Shown one piece after another: positions 20,630-29,974 of a stretch of DNA of 48,189 bases. How positions within the stretch are numbered: position 1 is the first letter of the stretch; each line of letters begins with the position of its first letter. The notes beneath the pieces were generated by a model that saw only the letters and a list, made by a program, of their open reading frames with translations, did no database searches and was not told the origin of the DNA. Source of the stretch: Neobacillus dielmonensis. GTDB lineage: Bacteria; Bacillota; Bacilli; Bacillales; Cytobacillaceae. A program made the position numbers and the translations under genes. Location: positions 1 to 48,189 of the forward strand of contig NZ_HG942018.1 in NCBI RefSeq assembly GCF_000612665.1. Direction: 5' to 3'.

Positions 20630-20633
20630 GATA

Positions 20634-20660
20634 GCTTTGGAAGGACTCCAAAGCATTTTT
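20634..20660 (+). terminator. Intrinsic terminator between fin and mfd
   Basis: GCTTTGGA / TCCAAAGC (20634-20641 with 20647-20654), 5-base loop, ATTTTT tail. Confidence 0.85.
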
Positions 20661-20721
20661 CTGTTTAATAATTTGTTGAGACAACATTGAAAATAGGATA
20701 CAGGAGAGGAGGAGAGAAGAC

Positions 20722-23700
20722 ATGAATGGCTTAAAGTCATTATTCCTCAAACAAGAAGAGGTCCAATCCGTGGTGGCCGGTATTGAAGAAGGATTACGGG
20801 AACAGTTGATTGCTGGGTTATCGGGATCATCGAGAACGGTACTTACCGCTACTATCTATGAAAAAATGAAGCGGCCCATTCTAGTTGTGACCCATAATCT
20901 ACTGCAAGCACAGAAACTCTATGATGATCTTGCCAATCTAGTAAACGAAAAGGAAGTCTTCCTTTTCCCGGCAAATGAGCTGATTGCGGCAGAAATGAGT
21001 GTTGCAAGCCCTGAGCTGAGAGCCCATAGAATTGACGCGTTAAATTACTGGAGTCAATCTGATCAAGGAATTTTAATTGTTCCAGTCGCTGGCTTAAAGA
21101 AGATTCTCCCCCCCAAACAATTATGGAAAGAGAATCAGTTTTTCTTGAAAACAGGCCAAGACCTGGATATTGATAACATGTTATTGACCCTTGTTAATAT
21201 GGGATACATTCGGGCAGAAATGGTGACAACACCGGGAGAGTTTAGTGTAAGGGGCGGAATTATTGATATGTATCCGCTCACAGAAGACAACCCCATTAGA
21301 ATTGAATTATTTGATACAGAAGTGGAATCTATTCGCTATTTCTCTCTAGAAGACCAGCGTTCTCGTGAAAAAGTTTCTGAGGTGGTTATTGGGCCGGCAT
21401 CAGAAGTCCTTTTAAAACCCGAACACTATAGCAGGATCGTCAGCCATCTAGAGGAAGGGTTAGCCAAAAGTCTTAGAAAATTAAAGGATGATAAAGCAAA
21501 AATTCAGCTCTCTCAAAATATCAGTTTTGAATTAGAGCAGTTAAAAAACGGCCAAAAGCCTGAACAAGTATTCAAATACCTATCGCTTGCATACGAAAGG
21601 CCTGCTAGTTTACTAGACTACCTTCCCCATAATGGAATTGTTATTATTGATGAAATCAGCCGCATTCAAGAGATGAATGAGTCCCTTATGAAGGAAGAGG
21701 CGGAATGGTATACCTCTTTGCTTAGTGAAGGTAAGATTATTCATGACCTTAAAATCTCCCATGATATGCAGGCATTTTTGCAGAAGAAGCAATTTCCAAT
21801 TCTGTATATGTCATTATTTTTACGACATGTGGCAAATACCAACCCGCAGAACATTATCAATATGTCCTGCCGCCCAATGCAGAATTTCCATGGACAAATG
21901 CATTTGTTAAAGGCAGAAATTGATCGCTGGAAAAAGGGGCAATTTTCAGTTTTATTTTTAGGGGCAGACGATGATCGAGTTAGTAAATTAGAACGCGTCC
22001 TCGAAGACTACGAGATTGAGGCATCGGTGATAACAGGAGATCAGCCGCTTGTGCCTGGTAAAGTCCAAATTATGAACGGAAGCCTGCAATCCGGCTTTGA
22101 GCTCACCATCCAAAAGATGGCGTTGATTACAGAAGAGGAACTTTTTAAAAAGCGGGTTAAAAAGTCCGGCAATCGTCAAAAACTTTCAAATGCGGAGCGA
22201 ATTAAGAGCTATTCGGAACTTAAAATTGGTGATTATGTAGTCCATGTCAATCATGGGATCGGTAAGTATTTGGGGATTGAAACGCTTGTTATTAACGGGG
22301 TTCATAAGGACTATATGCATATCCGCTACCAAGGGACAGACAAACTCTATGTACCTGTAGAACAGATTGACCTTGTACAAAAGTATGTTGGTTCAGAAGG
22401 CAAAGAACCCAAGGTCTACAAACTGGGTGGTTCCGAGTGGAAAAAGGTTAAGAAGAAGGTCCAATCTTCTGTTGAAGATATTGCCGATGACTTAATTAAA
22501 TTATATGCAGAGCGGGAAGCGGCTGTTGGATATGCATTTTCACCGGATGGCGATATGCAGCGTGAATTTGAAACGTCTTTCCCTTATAGGGAAACTGAGG
22601 ACCAGTTAAGATCCATACAGGAAATTAAGAAAGATATGGAGCGGTCCCGGCCAATGGACCGTCTGCTTTGCGGTGATGTGGGTTATGGAAAAACAGAGGT
22701 AGCCATTCGCGCGGCTTTTAAAGCGATTTCTGACGGAAAACAGGTGGCCCTCTTGGTGCCAACCACCATCCTCGCTCAGCAGCACTACGAAACAATTAGA
22801 GAGAGATTTCAAGACTTTCCGATTAATATTGGACTGCTAAGCCGGTTCCGCACCAAAAAGCAGCAAACGGAAACGATTAAAGGTCTTAAGGCAGGGACAG
22901 TCGATATTGTCATCGGTACCCATCGCCTGTTGTCTAAAGATATTGTTTATCATGACCTAGGTCTATTAATCATTGATGAGGAACAAAGATTTGGTGTTAC
23001 GCATAAAGAGAAAATCAAAAAATTAAAAACCAACGTCGATGTGCTGACGCTAACTGCTACACCAATCCCAAGGACGCTGCATATGTCAATGCTTGGTGTC
23101 AGGGATTTGTCGGTTATCGAAACACCGCCGGAAAACCGATTCCCGGTGCAGACCTATGTGATGGAGTACAACGGAGCACTGGTCAGGGAAGCAATCGAGC
23201 GGGAACTTGCGCGAGACGGACAAGTATACTTTTTGTATAACCGGGTTGAAGATATTGAACGCAAGGCAGAGGAAATTTCGATGCTGGTCCCTGATGCACG
23301 GGTGACCTATGCCCATGGTCAAATGACAGAAAACGAACTGGAGTCAGTTATGCTAGGATTCCTTTCCGGAGAATTTGATGTGCTAGTCAGCACGACGATT
23401 ATCGAAACTGGGGTAGATATTCCAAACGTGAATACCTTGATTGTTTATGATGCAGACCGGATGGGGCTTTCCCAGCTTTACCAGCTGCGTGGCCGGGTAG
23501 GCCGGTCTAACCGGGTGGCCTATGCTTATTTCACATATCGAAAGGATAAAGTATTGACAGAGGTTGCGGAGAAGCGCCTTGAGGCTATTAAAGAGTTCAC
23601 GGAATTAGGCTCTGGATTCAAAATTGCCATGCGCGATTTATCGATTAGAGGGGCCGGTAACCTGCTCGGTGCCCAACAACATGGTTTCATTGACTCTGTA

Positions 23701-24255
23701 GGGTTTGATCTTTATTCACAAATGTTGAAGGAAGCCATTGAAGAAAGAAAAGGCGATCTGAAGGAAACGGCTAAACCGACTGTCGAGATTGATTTAGAAA
23801 TCGATGCTTACATTCCTGATGCCTATATTAAAGATGGCAATCAAAAAATTGAAATGTATAAACGGTTCAGAGGTGCAGACTCACTTGTGGAAGTAGAAGA
23901 ATTGCAAGCAGAAATGCAGGACCGGTTTGGTGAATATCCAGACGAAGTAGCTTATCTGTTCCAAGTCGCAGAAATTAAAGTGTTCTCATTGCAAAATGGT
24001 GTGGAACAAATCAAGCAGGTAAAGCAAAAGGTAACCATCGTTTTAAACGATGAAATGACCAATACAATTGACGGCAGTAAAATCTTCCACCTGGGCAGCC
24101 AGTTTGGCAGGTCTGTAACGCCAGGAATGGAAAATGGCAAATTAATTATTGTCATTGATACGAAGGAATTTCATCCAGCGCAATGGCTTCATATTGTTTT
24201 AGAAATGGTCAAAGGGATTCCATCAGCCAAAAAGGGACAGGAGAATCCCGTGTAA
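20722..24255 (+). CDS. mfd: Transcription-repair coupling factor Mfd
   Basis: Large ATP-driven DNA translocase (1177 residues) that removes stalled RNA polymerase and recruits UvrA for repair. In order: UvrB-like D1-D2 region (about 1-350), RNA-polymerase-interacting CarD-like domain (about 490-570, KIGDYVVHVNHGIGKYLGIE), superfamily 2 translocase with Walker A GDVGYGKTE (about 650) and box II DEEQ (about 753), second motor lobe, TRG region and C-terminal D7. GAGGAGGAG precedes the ATG. Full length with no disruptions. A strong terminator follows. Confidence 0.97.
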   Translation: MNGLKSLFLKQEEVQSVVAGIEEGLREQLIAGLSGSSRTVLTATIYEKMKRPILVVTHNLLQAQKLYDDLANLVNEKEVFLFPANELIAAEMSVASPELRAHRIDALNYWSQSDQGILIVPVAGLKKILPPKQLWKENQFFLKTGQDLDIDNMLLTLVNMGYIRAEMVTTPGEFSVRGGIIDMYPLTEDNPIRIELFDTEVESIRYFSLEDQRSREKVSEVVIGPASEVLLKPEHYSRIVSHLEEGLAKSLRKLKDDKAKIQLSQNISFELEQLKNGQKPEQVFKYLSLAYERPASLLDYLPHNGIVIIDEISRIQEMNESLMKEEAEWYTSLLSEGKIIHDLKISHDMQAFLQKKQFPILYMSLFLRHVANTNPQNIINMSCRPMQNFHGQMHLLKAEIDRWKKGQFSVLFLGADDDRVSKLERVLEDYEIEASVITGDQPLVPGKVQIMNGSLQSGFELTIQKMALITEEELFKKRVKKSGNRQKLSNAERIKSYSELKIGDYVVHVNHGIGKYLGIETLVINGVHKDYMHIRYQGTDKLYVPVEQIDLVQKYVGSEGKEPKVYKLGGSEWKKVKKKVQSSVEDIADDLIKLYAEREAAVGYAFSPDGDMQREFETSFPYRETEDQLRSIQEIKKDMERSRPMDRLLCGDVGYGKTEVAIRAAFKAISDGKQVALLVPTTILAQQHYETIRERFQDFPINIGLLSRFRTKKQQTETIKGLKAGTVDIVIGTHRLLSKDIVYHDLGLLIIDEEQRFGVTHKEKIKKLKTNVDVLTLTATPIPRTLHMSMLGVRDLSVIETPPENRFPVQTYVMEYNGALVREAIERELARDGQVYFLYNRVEDIERKAEEISMLVPDARVTYAHGQMTENELESVMLGFLSGEFDVLVSTTIIETGVDIPNVNTLIVYDADRMGLSQLYQLRGRVGRSNRVAYAYFTYRKDKVLTEVAEKRLEAIKEFTELGSGFKIAMRDLSIRGAGNLLGAQQHGFIDSVGFDLYSQMLKEAIEERKGDLKETAKPTVEIDLEIDAYIPDAYIKDGNQKIEMYKRFRGADSLVEVEELQAEMQDRFGEYPDEVAYLFQVAEIKVFSLQNGVEQIKQVKQKVTIVLNDEMTNTIDGSKIFHLGSQFGRSVTPGMENGKLIIVIDTKEFHPAQWLHIVLEMVKGIPSAKKGQENPV

Positions 24256-24283
24256 ATCAATCACACAGTATATAAAGCCTTTT

Positions 24284-24335
24284 AGCGCCTTAAACTTGGG
24301 GACTATTCCCAGGTTCAAGGCGCTTTCGAATTTTT
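24284..24335 (+). terminator. Long-stem terminator after mfd
   Basis: AGCGCCTT / AAGGCGCT (24284-24291 with 24317-24324) extended inward by near-complementary arms to a GGGGACTATTCCC apex. T-rich tail to 24335. Confidence 0.88.
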
Positions 24336-24380
24336 CCAGCTTTGAATTTTCTTTCATAAGGTGAAAAAATATAACGATTG

Positions 24381-24410
24381 TGTATAGAACTTTCCAGATG
24401 AAAGATACTA
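24381..24410 (+). promoter_or_regulatory. Sigma-G promoter of spoVT
   Basis: TGTATA (24381-24386), 17-base spacer, GATACTA (24404-24410). The -35 fits GnATR exactly and the -10 is one base from CATnnTA. spoVT is a known sigma-G gene. Confidence 0.65.
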
Positions 24411-24497
24411 AGTTCAAAGCAGGTAATGATACATACGAAGGATTATCTTCCATTACCATGTTGAAAAAATCATCAGATGAAAGTGAGGCAACATTGG

Positions 24498-25034
24498 ATG
24501 AAAGCAACTGGAATAGTTCGTCGAATCGATGATTTGGGTCGTGTTGTAATCCCTAAAGAAATACGTAGAACGCTGCGTATCCGCGAAGGAGATCCATTGG
24601 AGATCTTTGTTGACCGCGATGGGGAAGTTATTCTTAAAAAATATTCACCAATCAGCGAATTAAGCGATTTTGCCAAGGAATATGCGGAAGCCCTATTTGA
24701 CAGCCTCGGAAATCCTGTCTTAATTTGCGATCGTGATGCCTATATTGCTGTAGCAGGCGGATCTAAAAAAGATTACTTAAATAAAAATATTAGTGATTTA
24801 GTGGAAAAAACAATGGAGGACCGAAACTCGGTTCTTATTACTTCTCAAGGGGAAGTTGCCTTAGTGGAAAGCAATGAAGAAACGGTCACCTCCTATACGA
24901 TTGGACCAATCATTGCTAATGGCGACCCAATTGGCGCCGTCATTATTTTTTCAAAAGAAGGAACTTTGGGTGAAGTGGAACAAAAGGCAGTAGAAACCGC
25001 TGCAGGATTTCTTGCTAGACAAATGGAGCAATAG
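24498..25034 (+). CDS. spoVT: Stage V sporulation regulator SpoVT
   Basis: Forespore transcription factor that tunes sigma-G genes. An AbrB-type swapped-hairpin DNA-binding domain (about 1-50, MKATGIVRRIDDLGRVVIP) is joined to a C-terminal GAF domain (about 55-178) that probably senses an unknown ligand. The 178-residue length equals B. subtilis SpoVT. ATG 24498 is used; the frame extends 21 bases upstream to 24477 but relatives begin at MKATGIV. Transcribed alone, between a sigma-G promoter and a terminator. Confidence 0.97.
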   Translation: MKATGIVRRIDDLGRVVIPKEIRRTLRIREGDPLEIFVDRDGEVILKKYSPISELSDFAKEYAEALFDSLGNPVLICDRDAYIAVAGGSKKDYLNKNISDLVEKTMEDRNSVLITSQGEVALVESNEETVTSYTIGPIIANGDPIGAVIIFSKEGTLGEVEQKAVETAAGFLARQMEQ

Positions 25035-25053
25035 ATTCTATGCATATTTACTT

Positions 25054-25080
25054 AAAAGGGCAGCCGGCGCTGCCTTTTTT
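25054..25080 (+). terminator. Intrinsic terminator after spoVT
   Basis: Stem around GGCAGC / GCTGCC (25059-25064 with 25069-25074), extended by A-T pairs, CGGC loop, T run. Confidence 0.85.
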
Positions 25081-25082
25081 AA

Positions 25083-25091
25083 TGTTATAAT
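25083..25091 (+). promoter_or_regulatory. Extended -10 promoter upstream of yabM
   Basis: TGTTATAAT, the same extended -10 as before darA, 36 bases before the yabM start. The -35 position falls within the spoVT terminator and is poor. Confidence 0.5.
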
Positions 25092-25126
25092 ATACTCCTT
25101 GATGTATTGATCGGCAGGTGAAGTCT

Positions 25127-26712
25127 GTGAACCCATCAAAGGCGTTAGTCAGGGGAGCGTTTATATTAACGGCTGCGGCCATGATCACGAAAATTTTTAG
25201 TGCGATTTACCGAATCCCGTTTCAAAATATTGTAGGGGATATAGGTTTTTACATATACCAGCAAATTTATCCGTTCTATGGAATGGCGGTTGTGCTTTCC
25301 ACGTCGTTTTTGGAACTGGGGGATCTGGCAATGAAGATAAAACTCGGCTGCTTATGGTTCTCTCGCTTTTTTATATCCAGTTGTTTGGACTAATCTGTTT
25401 TACTATTTTTTATTTTGGGGCTGGAATGATTGCTGTTTGGATGCATGACAGCCATTTGGCGGTTTTACTAAGGGTTGTGTCAGTTGTTTTTTTGACCGTG
25501 CCATTTGTTTCAGTTTTAAGAGGGTATTATCAAGGCAGGGGTGACATGATTCCAACTGCTCTATCGCAAGTGGCGGAGCAGGCTGTTCGAGTGTTAACGA
25601 TTCTAGGCTTATCCTATCTGTTAATGCAAAGACATGTCTCTTTGTATCTGATCGGCGGCGGAGCCATGTTTGGATCCTTTACCGGAAGTGTCGTTGCCGG
25701 GATTATTTTGTTTATGTTTCTAAGGAAACGTAAAGAATGGAAACTATTGACCCCTCAACTGAGAAAGTGGAATGAAACTCTTCAAGATGGAAAACACATC
25801 TTAAAAACACTTACGTTTCAGGGATTAGCCATTTGTCTGAGCGGGATGTTAATGATTTTTTTACAATTGGCAGACTCACTTAATCTATACTCTCTATTGT
25901 CTTCAAACGGAATAGCCCCTGATACAGCCAAGAGCTTAAAAGGGGTGTTTGATCGGGGACAGCCATTGATACAGTTAGGAACGGTAGCCGCCACCTCCAT
26001 GTCATTGACATTGGTTCCGTTAATTACCCGAGAGAGATTGGCGGAGAAACTGCAATTTCTGCAGCATAAAGTCAGATTGGCCGTGAAGGTGAGTGTAGTC
26101 ATTGGTGCGGGTGCATCAGTCGGTCTGTGGGCGATTATCCGGCCAGTTAATATTATGCTGTTTGAAAATGAATCAGGTTCTTCTGTACTTGGATTATTAA
26201 GCTTTATCATCTTTTTTACATCGATTATTTTAACCATCGTCGCCATTATGCAGGGGTTAGGAAATCTCTTCTATCCAGCAGCGGCGATAACCGCACTGTT
26301 CCCATTGAAATATGGGCTGAACCAGCTGCTGATTCCCGTTTTACATACTGAAGGAGCAGCTATATCTTCGCTGCTATCTCTTGGAATCATTACTGTTCTT
26401 TTATGGCTGCGATTAAAGAGGTCGTTAAACATAAGGCTTTTAACAGCGGGATATTTTTTGACCGTGTTGACAGCCGCCATCCTCATGCTGTTATTTCTAA
26501 AAGGATATTTGTACACCTTGGAGGAATGGGCAGGATTAAAGGAATGGGGCCGGACTGGTGCTGCTTTTGAATCATTAACGGCTGTGTTCTTGGGCGGGAT
26601 CCTGTTTATGTTTATCATTATTAGAAGAAAGGTATTTCTGGAGGAGGAACTTGGATTGTTCCCTTTTGGGAGTAAACTTATTCATCTTATGGCTCGAAAG
26701 GATCGAAGTTAA
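25127..26712 (+). pseudogene. yabM: Broken yabM: SpoVB/MATE-type polysaccharide flippase
   Basis: Two reading frames together encode a membrane protein of the MVF/SpoVB flippase superfamily. The first (GTG 25127 to 25393) starts like YabM (ALVRGAFILTAAAMITKIFSAIYRIPFQNIVG in part) and loses the family after VVLSTS at about 25306. The family resumes one frame back at about 25321 (GSGNEDKTRLL) and runs to 26712 with the remaining membrane helices. The usual segment after LSTS, a GFPV..SKLVAE-like block, is missing, so an internal deletion of roughly a dozen codons with a frame change is likely. The downstream part is otherwise open over 450 codons, so the lesion is recent or a sequencing error. 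Confidence 0.75.
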
Positions 26713-26714
26713 TC

Positions 26715-28184
26715 ATGGTAAAAACTATTGAAATTGTAGGGTTGGGCGCTGGAGAGCTTGAACAACTGCCTCTAGGTGTTTATCGAAAGCTAATCAATAC
26801 GGAGTTAGTCTATTTGCGCACGAAGGAACATCCGGTAGTCAGTGCTTTACAGCAGGAAGGAATGAACTACCGTTCTTTTGATGAAGTGTATAAAAAAAAT
26901 GAACAATTTGAGGCTGTTTATCAGGAAATTGTCAAAACTTTGCTAGACCAAGCAAACTCGGAAAATGTCATTTATGCAGTACCAGGACATCCGCTGGTTG
27001 CAGAACGAACAGTACAGATTTTATTGGAAGAAGCACCAAAGCAGGGAATTGAGATTAAAGTTGGCGGTGGACAAAGTTTTATAGATGCCTTATTTGCTTC
27101 TGTGAAGGTCGATCCCATTGAGGGATTTCAATTACTGGATGGAACGAGCATTTCTTCTAATCAGTTGCAAATGGATCAACATATCATCATTAGCCAGGTA
27201 TATGATCAATTTGTCGCATCTGACGTAAAGCTGGTGTTGATGGAAAAATACCCTGATGATTATGAAGTGGTCATTGTCACAGCAGCAGGCAGTGAAAATG
27301 AAATCATCCAAAAGGTTCCACTATATGAATTGGACCGAAACATGTCCGTAAACAATCTCACCTCTGTTTATGTGCCGCCGGTAAAGGTAGAATCTACCTT
27401 ATGGAAAAACTTCGCAAAGTTTCGGGAAATCATTGCGATATTGCGCGGCCCAAATGGCTGTCCTTGGGACAAGAAGCAAACACATGAATCATTGAAGAAA
27501 TACCTAATTGAAGAGAGTTATGAAGTCATTGATGCCATTGACAGCGGGGATATTGACCATTTAGTGGAAGAGCTTGGCGATGTGTTATTGCAAGTGATGC
27601 TTCACGCGCAAATTGGCGAGGATGAAGGGTTTTTTACAATTGATGATGTGATCGAAGGTATTTCGGCCAAAATGGTCCGCAGGCATCCTCACGTTTTTGG
27701 GGAAGGAAAGGCTGACAGCGCAGAAGAAGTGGTGCAAAACTGGCAGGAGATCAAGCGGCAGGAAAAAGGGGATGCACCACCGGAATCGATTCTTGATGGC
27801 GTCTCGCTGGCCTTGCCTAATTTGCTCCAGGCTTATGAATTGCAAAAGAAAGCAGCGAAGGTCGGGTTCGACTGGCAGGAAATTGGCCCTGCATTGGAGA
27901 AAGTGAAAGAAGAGCTCAAGGAGTTTATCGCTGAATTAGACGGCACAGACGCGGGATTAACCAAGGCGCGTCTGGAGTATGGCGATTTGCTGTTTGCCTT
28001 CGTCAATGTTGCCAGATTTTTAGATATGAATCCAGAAGAATCTCTATTTGCGGCTAATCAGAAATTTATCCGCCGGTTTCGTTATATTGAGGAGAAAGTC
28101 AACAAGAGCGGTAGACCTTTTAAGGATTTTACACTTGAAGAGCTAGACCGCCTCTGGGATGAAGCAAAACTTACAGGTCTTTAG
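26715..28184 (+). CDS. yabN: YabN: tetrapyrrole methylase / MazG fusion
   Basis: Two-domain protein of 489 residues. The N-terminal half (about 1-220) has the tetrapyrrole methylase fold (IEIVGLGAGELEQLPLG, YAVPGHPLVAERT), with unknown substrate. The C-terminal half (about 235-489) is MazG, a nucleoside triphosphate pyrophosphohydrolase, with the metal-binding motif EESYEVIDAID and EELGDVLLQVMLH and the GCPWD signature. It probably cleans up non-canonical NTPs. It starts 2 bases after yabM with little ribosome site, implying translational coupling; the broken yabM could therefore still matter for its expression. Confidence 0.93.
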   Translation: MVKTIEIVGLGAGELEQLPLGVYRKLINTELVYLRTKEHPVVSALQQEGMNYRSFDEVYKKNEQFEAVYQEIVKTLLDQANSENVIYAVPGHPLVAERTVQILLEEAPKQGIEIKVGGGQSFIDALFASVKVDPIEGFQLLDGTSISSNQLQMDQHIIISQVYDQFVASDVKLVLMEKYPDDYEVVIVTAAGSENEIIQKVPLYELDRNMSVNNLTSVYVPPVKVESTLWKNFAKFREIIAILRGPNGCPWDKKQTHESLKKYLIEESYEVIDAIDSGDIDHLVEELGDVLLQVMLHAQIGEDEGFFTIDDVIEGISAKMVRRHPHVFGEGKADSAEEVVQNWQEIKRQEKGDAPPESILDGVSLALPNLLQAYELQKKAAKVGFDWQEIGPALEKVKEELKEFIAELDGTDAGLTKARLEYGDLLFAFVNVARFLDMNPEESLFAANQKFIRRFRYIEEKVNKSGRPFKDFTLEELDRLWDEAKLTGL

Positions 28185-28201
28185 ATTGTGGAGGGAAAGC
28201 G

Positions 28202-28474
28202 ATGCGTTTAGATAAATTTTTAAAGGTTTCCAGACTGATAAAGCGAAGAACTTTGGCAAAAGAAGTCTCTGACCAAGGGAGAATTGAAATTAACGGGAAG
28301 GAAGCCAAAGCCAGTTCGACAGTAAAAGTGGGAGATGAACTGACTTTACGCTTGGGACAAAGGAGAATCACGGTTCGCATTGAGCGGATTCAAGAAACTA
28401 CCCGCAAAGAAGAAGCCGCTGAAATGTATACAGTAATAAAAGAGGAACGCTTAAACTACCAAGAGGAACAATAA
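28202..28474 (+). CDS. rqcP: RqcP (YabO), ribosome quality-control S4 protein
   Basis: Small S4-domain RNA-binding protein (90 residues). In B. subtilis it works with RqcH on obstructed 50S subunits, stabilising the P-site tRNA during C-terminal alanine tailing. The S4 fold spans about 1-65: MRLDKFLKVSRLIKRRTLAKE, GRIEINGKEAKASSTVKVGD. A charged tail follows. GTGGAGGGAAAG precedes the ATG. It lies 17 bases after yabN, in the same transcription unit. Confidence 0.93.
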   Translation: MRLDKFLKVSRLIKRRTLAKEVSDQGRIEINGKEAKASSTVKVGDELTLRLGQRRITVRIERIQETTRKEEAAEMYTVIKEERLNYQEEQ

Positions 28475-28550
28475 TCGATAGGTTCTAAATTCCTTGTTTT
28501 TTACATAGTATGTACAGAATGGTTGTACAAATGATTGTGAGGGATGAGGA

Positions 28551-28853
28551 ATGAGTCAATATTACGAAACCAATTCAACGAAAAGTAGTATTCCAGACCA
28601 TGACGTCATCATGAGAGGAAGAAAACTTCTTGATATTACCGGTGTGAAGCAAGTAGAAAGCTTTGATAACGAAGAGTTTCTGCTTGAAACATCGATGGGG
28701 TTTTTAGCCATTAAAGGGCAAAATCTGCAAATGAAGAACCTTGATGTGGAAAAAGGCATTGTTTCCATTAAAGGGAAGGTATATGATTTAGTTTATTTGG
28801 ATGAAAATCATGGGGAGAAGGCTAAAGGATTCTTTAGCAAGTTGTTCCGATGA
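28551..28853 (+). CDS. yabP: Sporulation protein YabP
   Basis: Member of the YabP/YqfC family, mother-cell sporulation proteins essential for sporulation in some species. The 100 residues are dominated by beta strands with the block HDVIMRGRKLLDITGVKQVESFD near the N-terminus. GAGGGATGAGGA precedes the ATG. In B. subtilis the gene is sigma-E controlled; upstream I see only a partial -10 (CATAGTAT, 28504-28511). It overlaps yabQ by 4 bases, so the two are coupled. Confidence 0.92.
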   Translation: MSQYYETNSTKSSIPDHDVIMRGRKLLDITGVKQVESFDNEEFLLETSMGFLAIKGQNLQMKNLDVEKGIVSIKGKVYDLVYLDENHGEKAKGFFSKLFR

Positions 28854-29479
28854 GCCTTTCTACACAATTTTTAACAATGATTTCTATGATTGGAATGGGC
28901 TCTTTATTTGGAGCTTTGCTCGATACGTATCATCGGTTCTTAAAACGGCCGAAAAGAAGGACTTGGATTGTCTTCCTCAACGATTTACTTTTTTGGACAA
29001 TCCAAGCCCTGCTCATTTTTTATGCCTTATTTTTAGTCAATAACGGCGAACTGCGGTTTTATATTTTTATTGCACTGCTTTGCGGTTTTGCGGCCTATCA
29101 AAGCATATTCAAAGGCATTTATCTGCGGCTTTTGGAAATGTTGATTTCAACTGTTTTTTCTATTTCCCGCTTCCTGCGTGATACATTCATTCTGCTGATC
29201 TATAAACCCATTACCGGACTTATTCAATTGATTATCCTTATCCTTCTATCCATTGGCAGGGGACTCTTATCCCTTGTCAATCTTATTTGGAAGATAGTAT
29301 TATGGATTACAAAACTTTTATTAAAAGTAATTCGCATGATATTGTTATTTTTTTGGAAACTTTTGCCGAAAGGACTTAAAAAATCCGTCGAGAAGTTATA
29401 TAATAAAACGGCAGGAAATTTTAAGGAAATCGGGAATTATATAACTAAGTTTCTGGGAAAATGGAAGCGGAAAAAATAG
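28850..29479 (+). CDS. yabQ: Spore cortex biosynthesis membrane protein YabQ
   Basis: Integral membrane protein of 209 residues needed for cortex formation, localised to the outer forespore membrane in B. subtilis. Hydrophobic segments occur at about 4-22, 42-60, 67-85 and 120-165, with a basic C-terminal tail (GKWKRKK). It starts in the ATGA overlap with yabP and is followed 19 bases later by divIC. Confidence 0.9.
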   Translation: MSLSTQFLTMISMIGMGSLFGALLDTYHRFLKRPKRRTWIVFLNDLLFWTIQALLIFYALFLVNNGELRFYIFIALLCGFAAYQSIFKGIYLRLLEMLISTVFSISRFLRDTFILLIYKPITGLIQLIILILLSIGRGLLSLVNLIWKIVLWITKLLLKVIRMILLFFWKLLPKGLKKSVEKLYNKTAGNFKEIGNYITKFLGKWKRKK

Positions 29480-29498
29480 CAGGAAGGATTAAGGATAA

Positions 29499-29888
29499 AT
29501 GGGAGCTGAACGACGAACTGTATCCAAAATGGAGACAGCCTATGCCAAGCAGCAGGAATATGCGGAAATTGCCTCAGCCAGAAAAAGAAAGCTGTTAATG
29601 AGAAGGCTTTCCCTGTTTTTTGTGTTTGCCAGCGTACTTTCGTACTTGATGATTTCCAGTTATCTTTCCCAAAGTGCTAAACTTGAAGCAAAGGTTGCAC
29701 AAAAGGCAAAGCTGGATCATGAACTTTCTAATCTGAAAAAGCAGCAGGCGATCTTAAAAGAAAACATCGTTAAATTAAATGATGACGATTATATCGCGAA
29801 GCTTGCCAGAAAGGAATACTTTTTCTCTGATCAAAATGAAATTATCTTTAATATTCCGGACGAGAAGAAGGAAAAATCAACCAAATAG
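29499..29888 (+). CDS. divIC: Cell division protein DivIC (FtsB-like)
   Basis: Bitopic division protein partnering FtsL and DivIB at the septum. In 129 residues: basic cytoplasmic N-terminus (ARKRKLLMRRL), one membrane segment (about 35-54), an extracytoplasmic coiled coil (about 57-95, with KLEAKVAQKAKLDHELSNLK in it) and the conserved DDDYIAKLARKEYFFSDQNEIIFNIP. AAGGAT precedes the ATG. An independent strong promoter for yabR follows almost immediately. Confidence 0.93.
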   Translation: MGAERRTVSKMETAYAKQQEYAEIASARKRKLLMRRLSLFFVFASVLSYLMISSYLSQSAKLEAKVAQKAKLDHELSNLKKQQAILKENIVKLNDDDYIAKLARKEYFFSDQNEIIFNIPDEKKEKSTK

Positions 29889-29896
29889 CCGTATTA

Positions 29897-29926
29897 TTGA
29901 CACTCAATTTTCCCATTCTGTATAAT
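29897..29926 (+). promoter_or_regulatory. Consensus sigma-A promoter of yabR
   Basis: TTGACA (29897-29902), 18-base spacer, TATAAT (29921-29926): both hexamers are perfect. Confidence 0.92.
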
Positions 29927-29974
29927 ATATAGTATGTATGATTTTTTATATTTCTAAGGAGGAGCAATTTTTTT

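Noticed and set aside
25306..25325. Programmed ribosomal frameshift in yabM
   Set aside because: The T5 and G5 runs do not form a proper X XXY YYZ heptamer, and the conserved segment is missing, which frameshifting would not repair.
25818..26246. 142-residue minus-strand open frame inside yabM
   Set aside because: Antisense shadow of the yabM coding sequence with no family resemblance.
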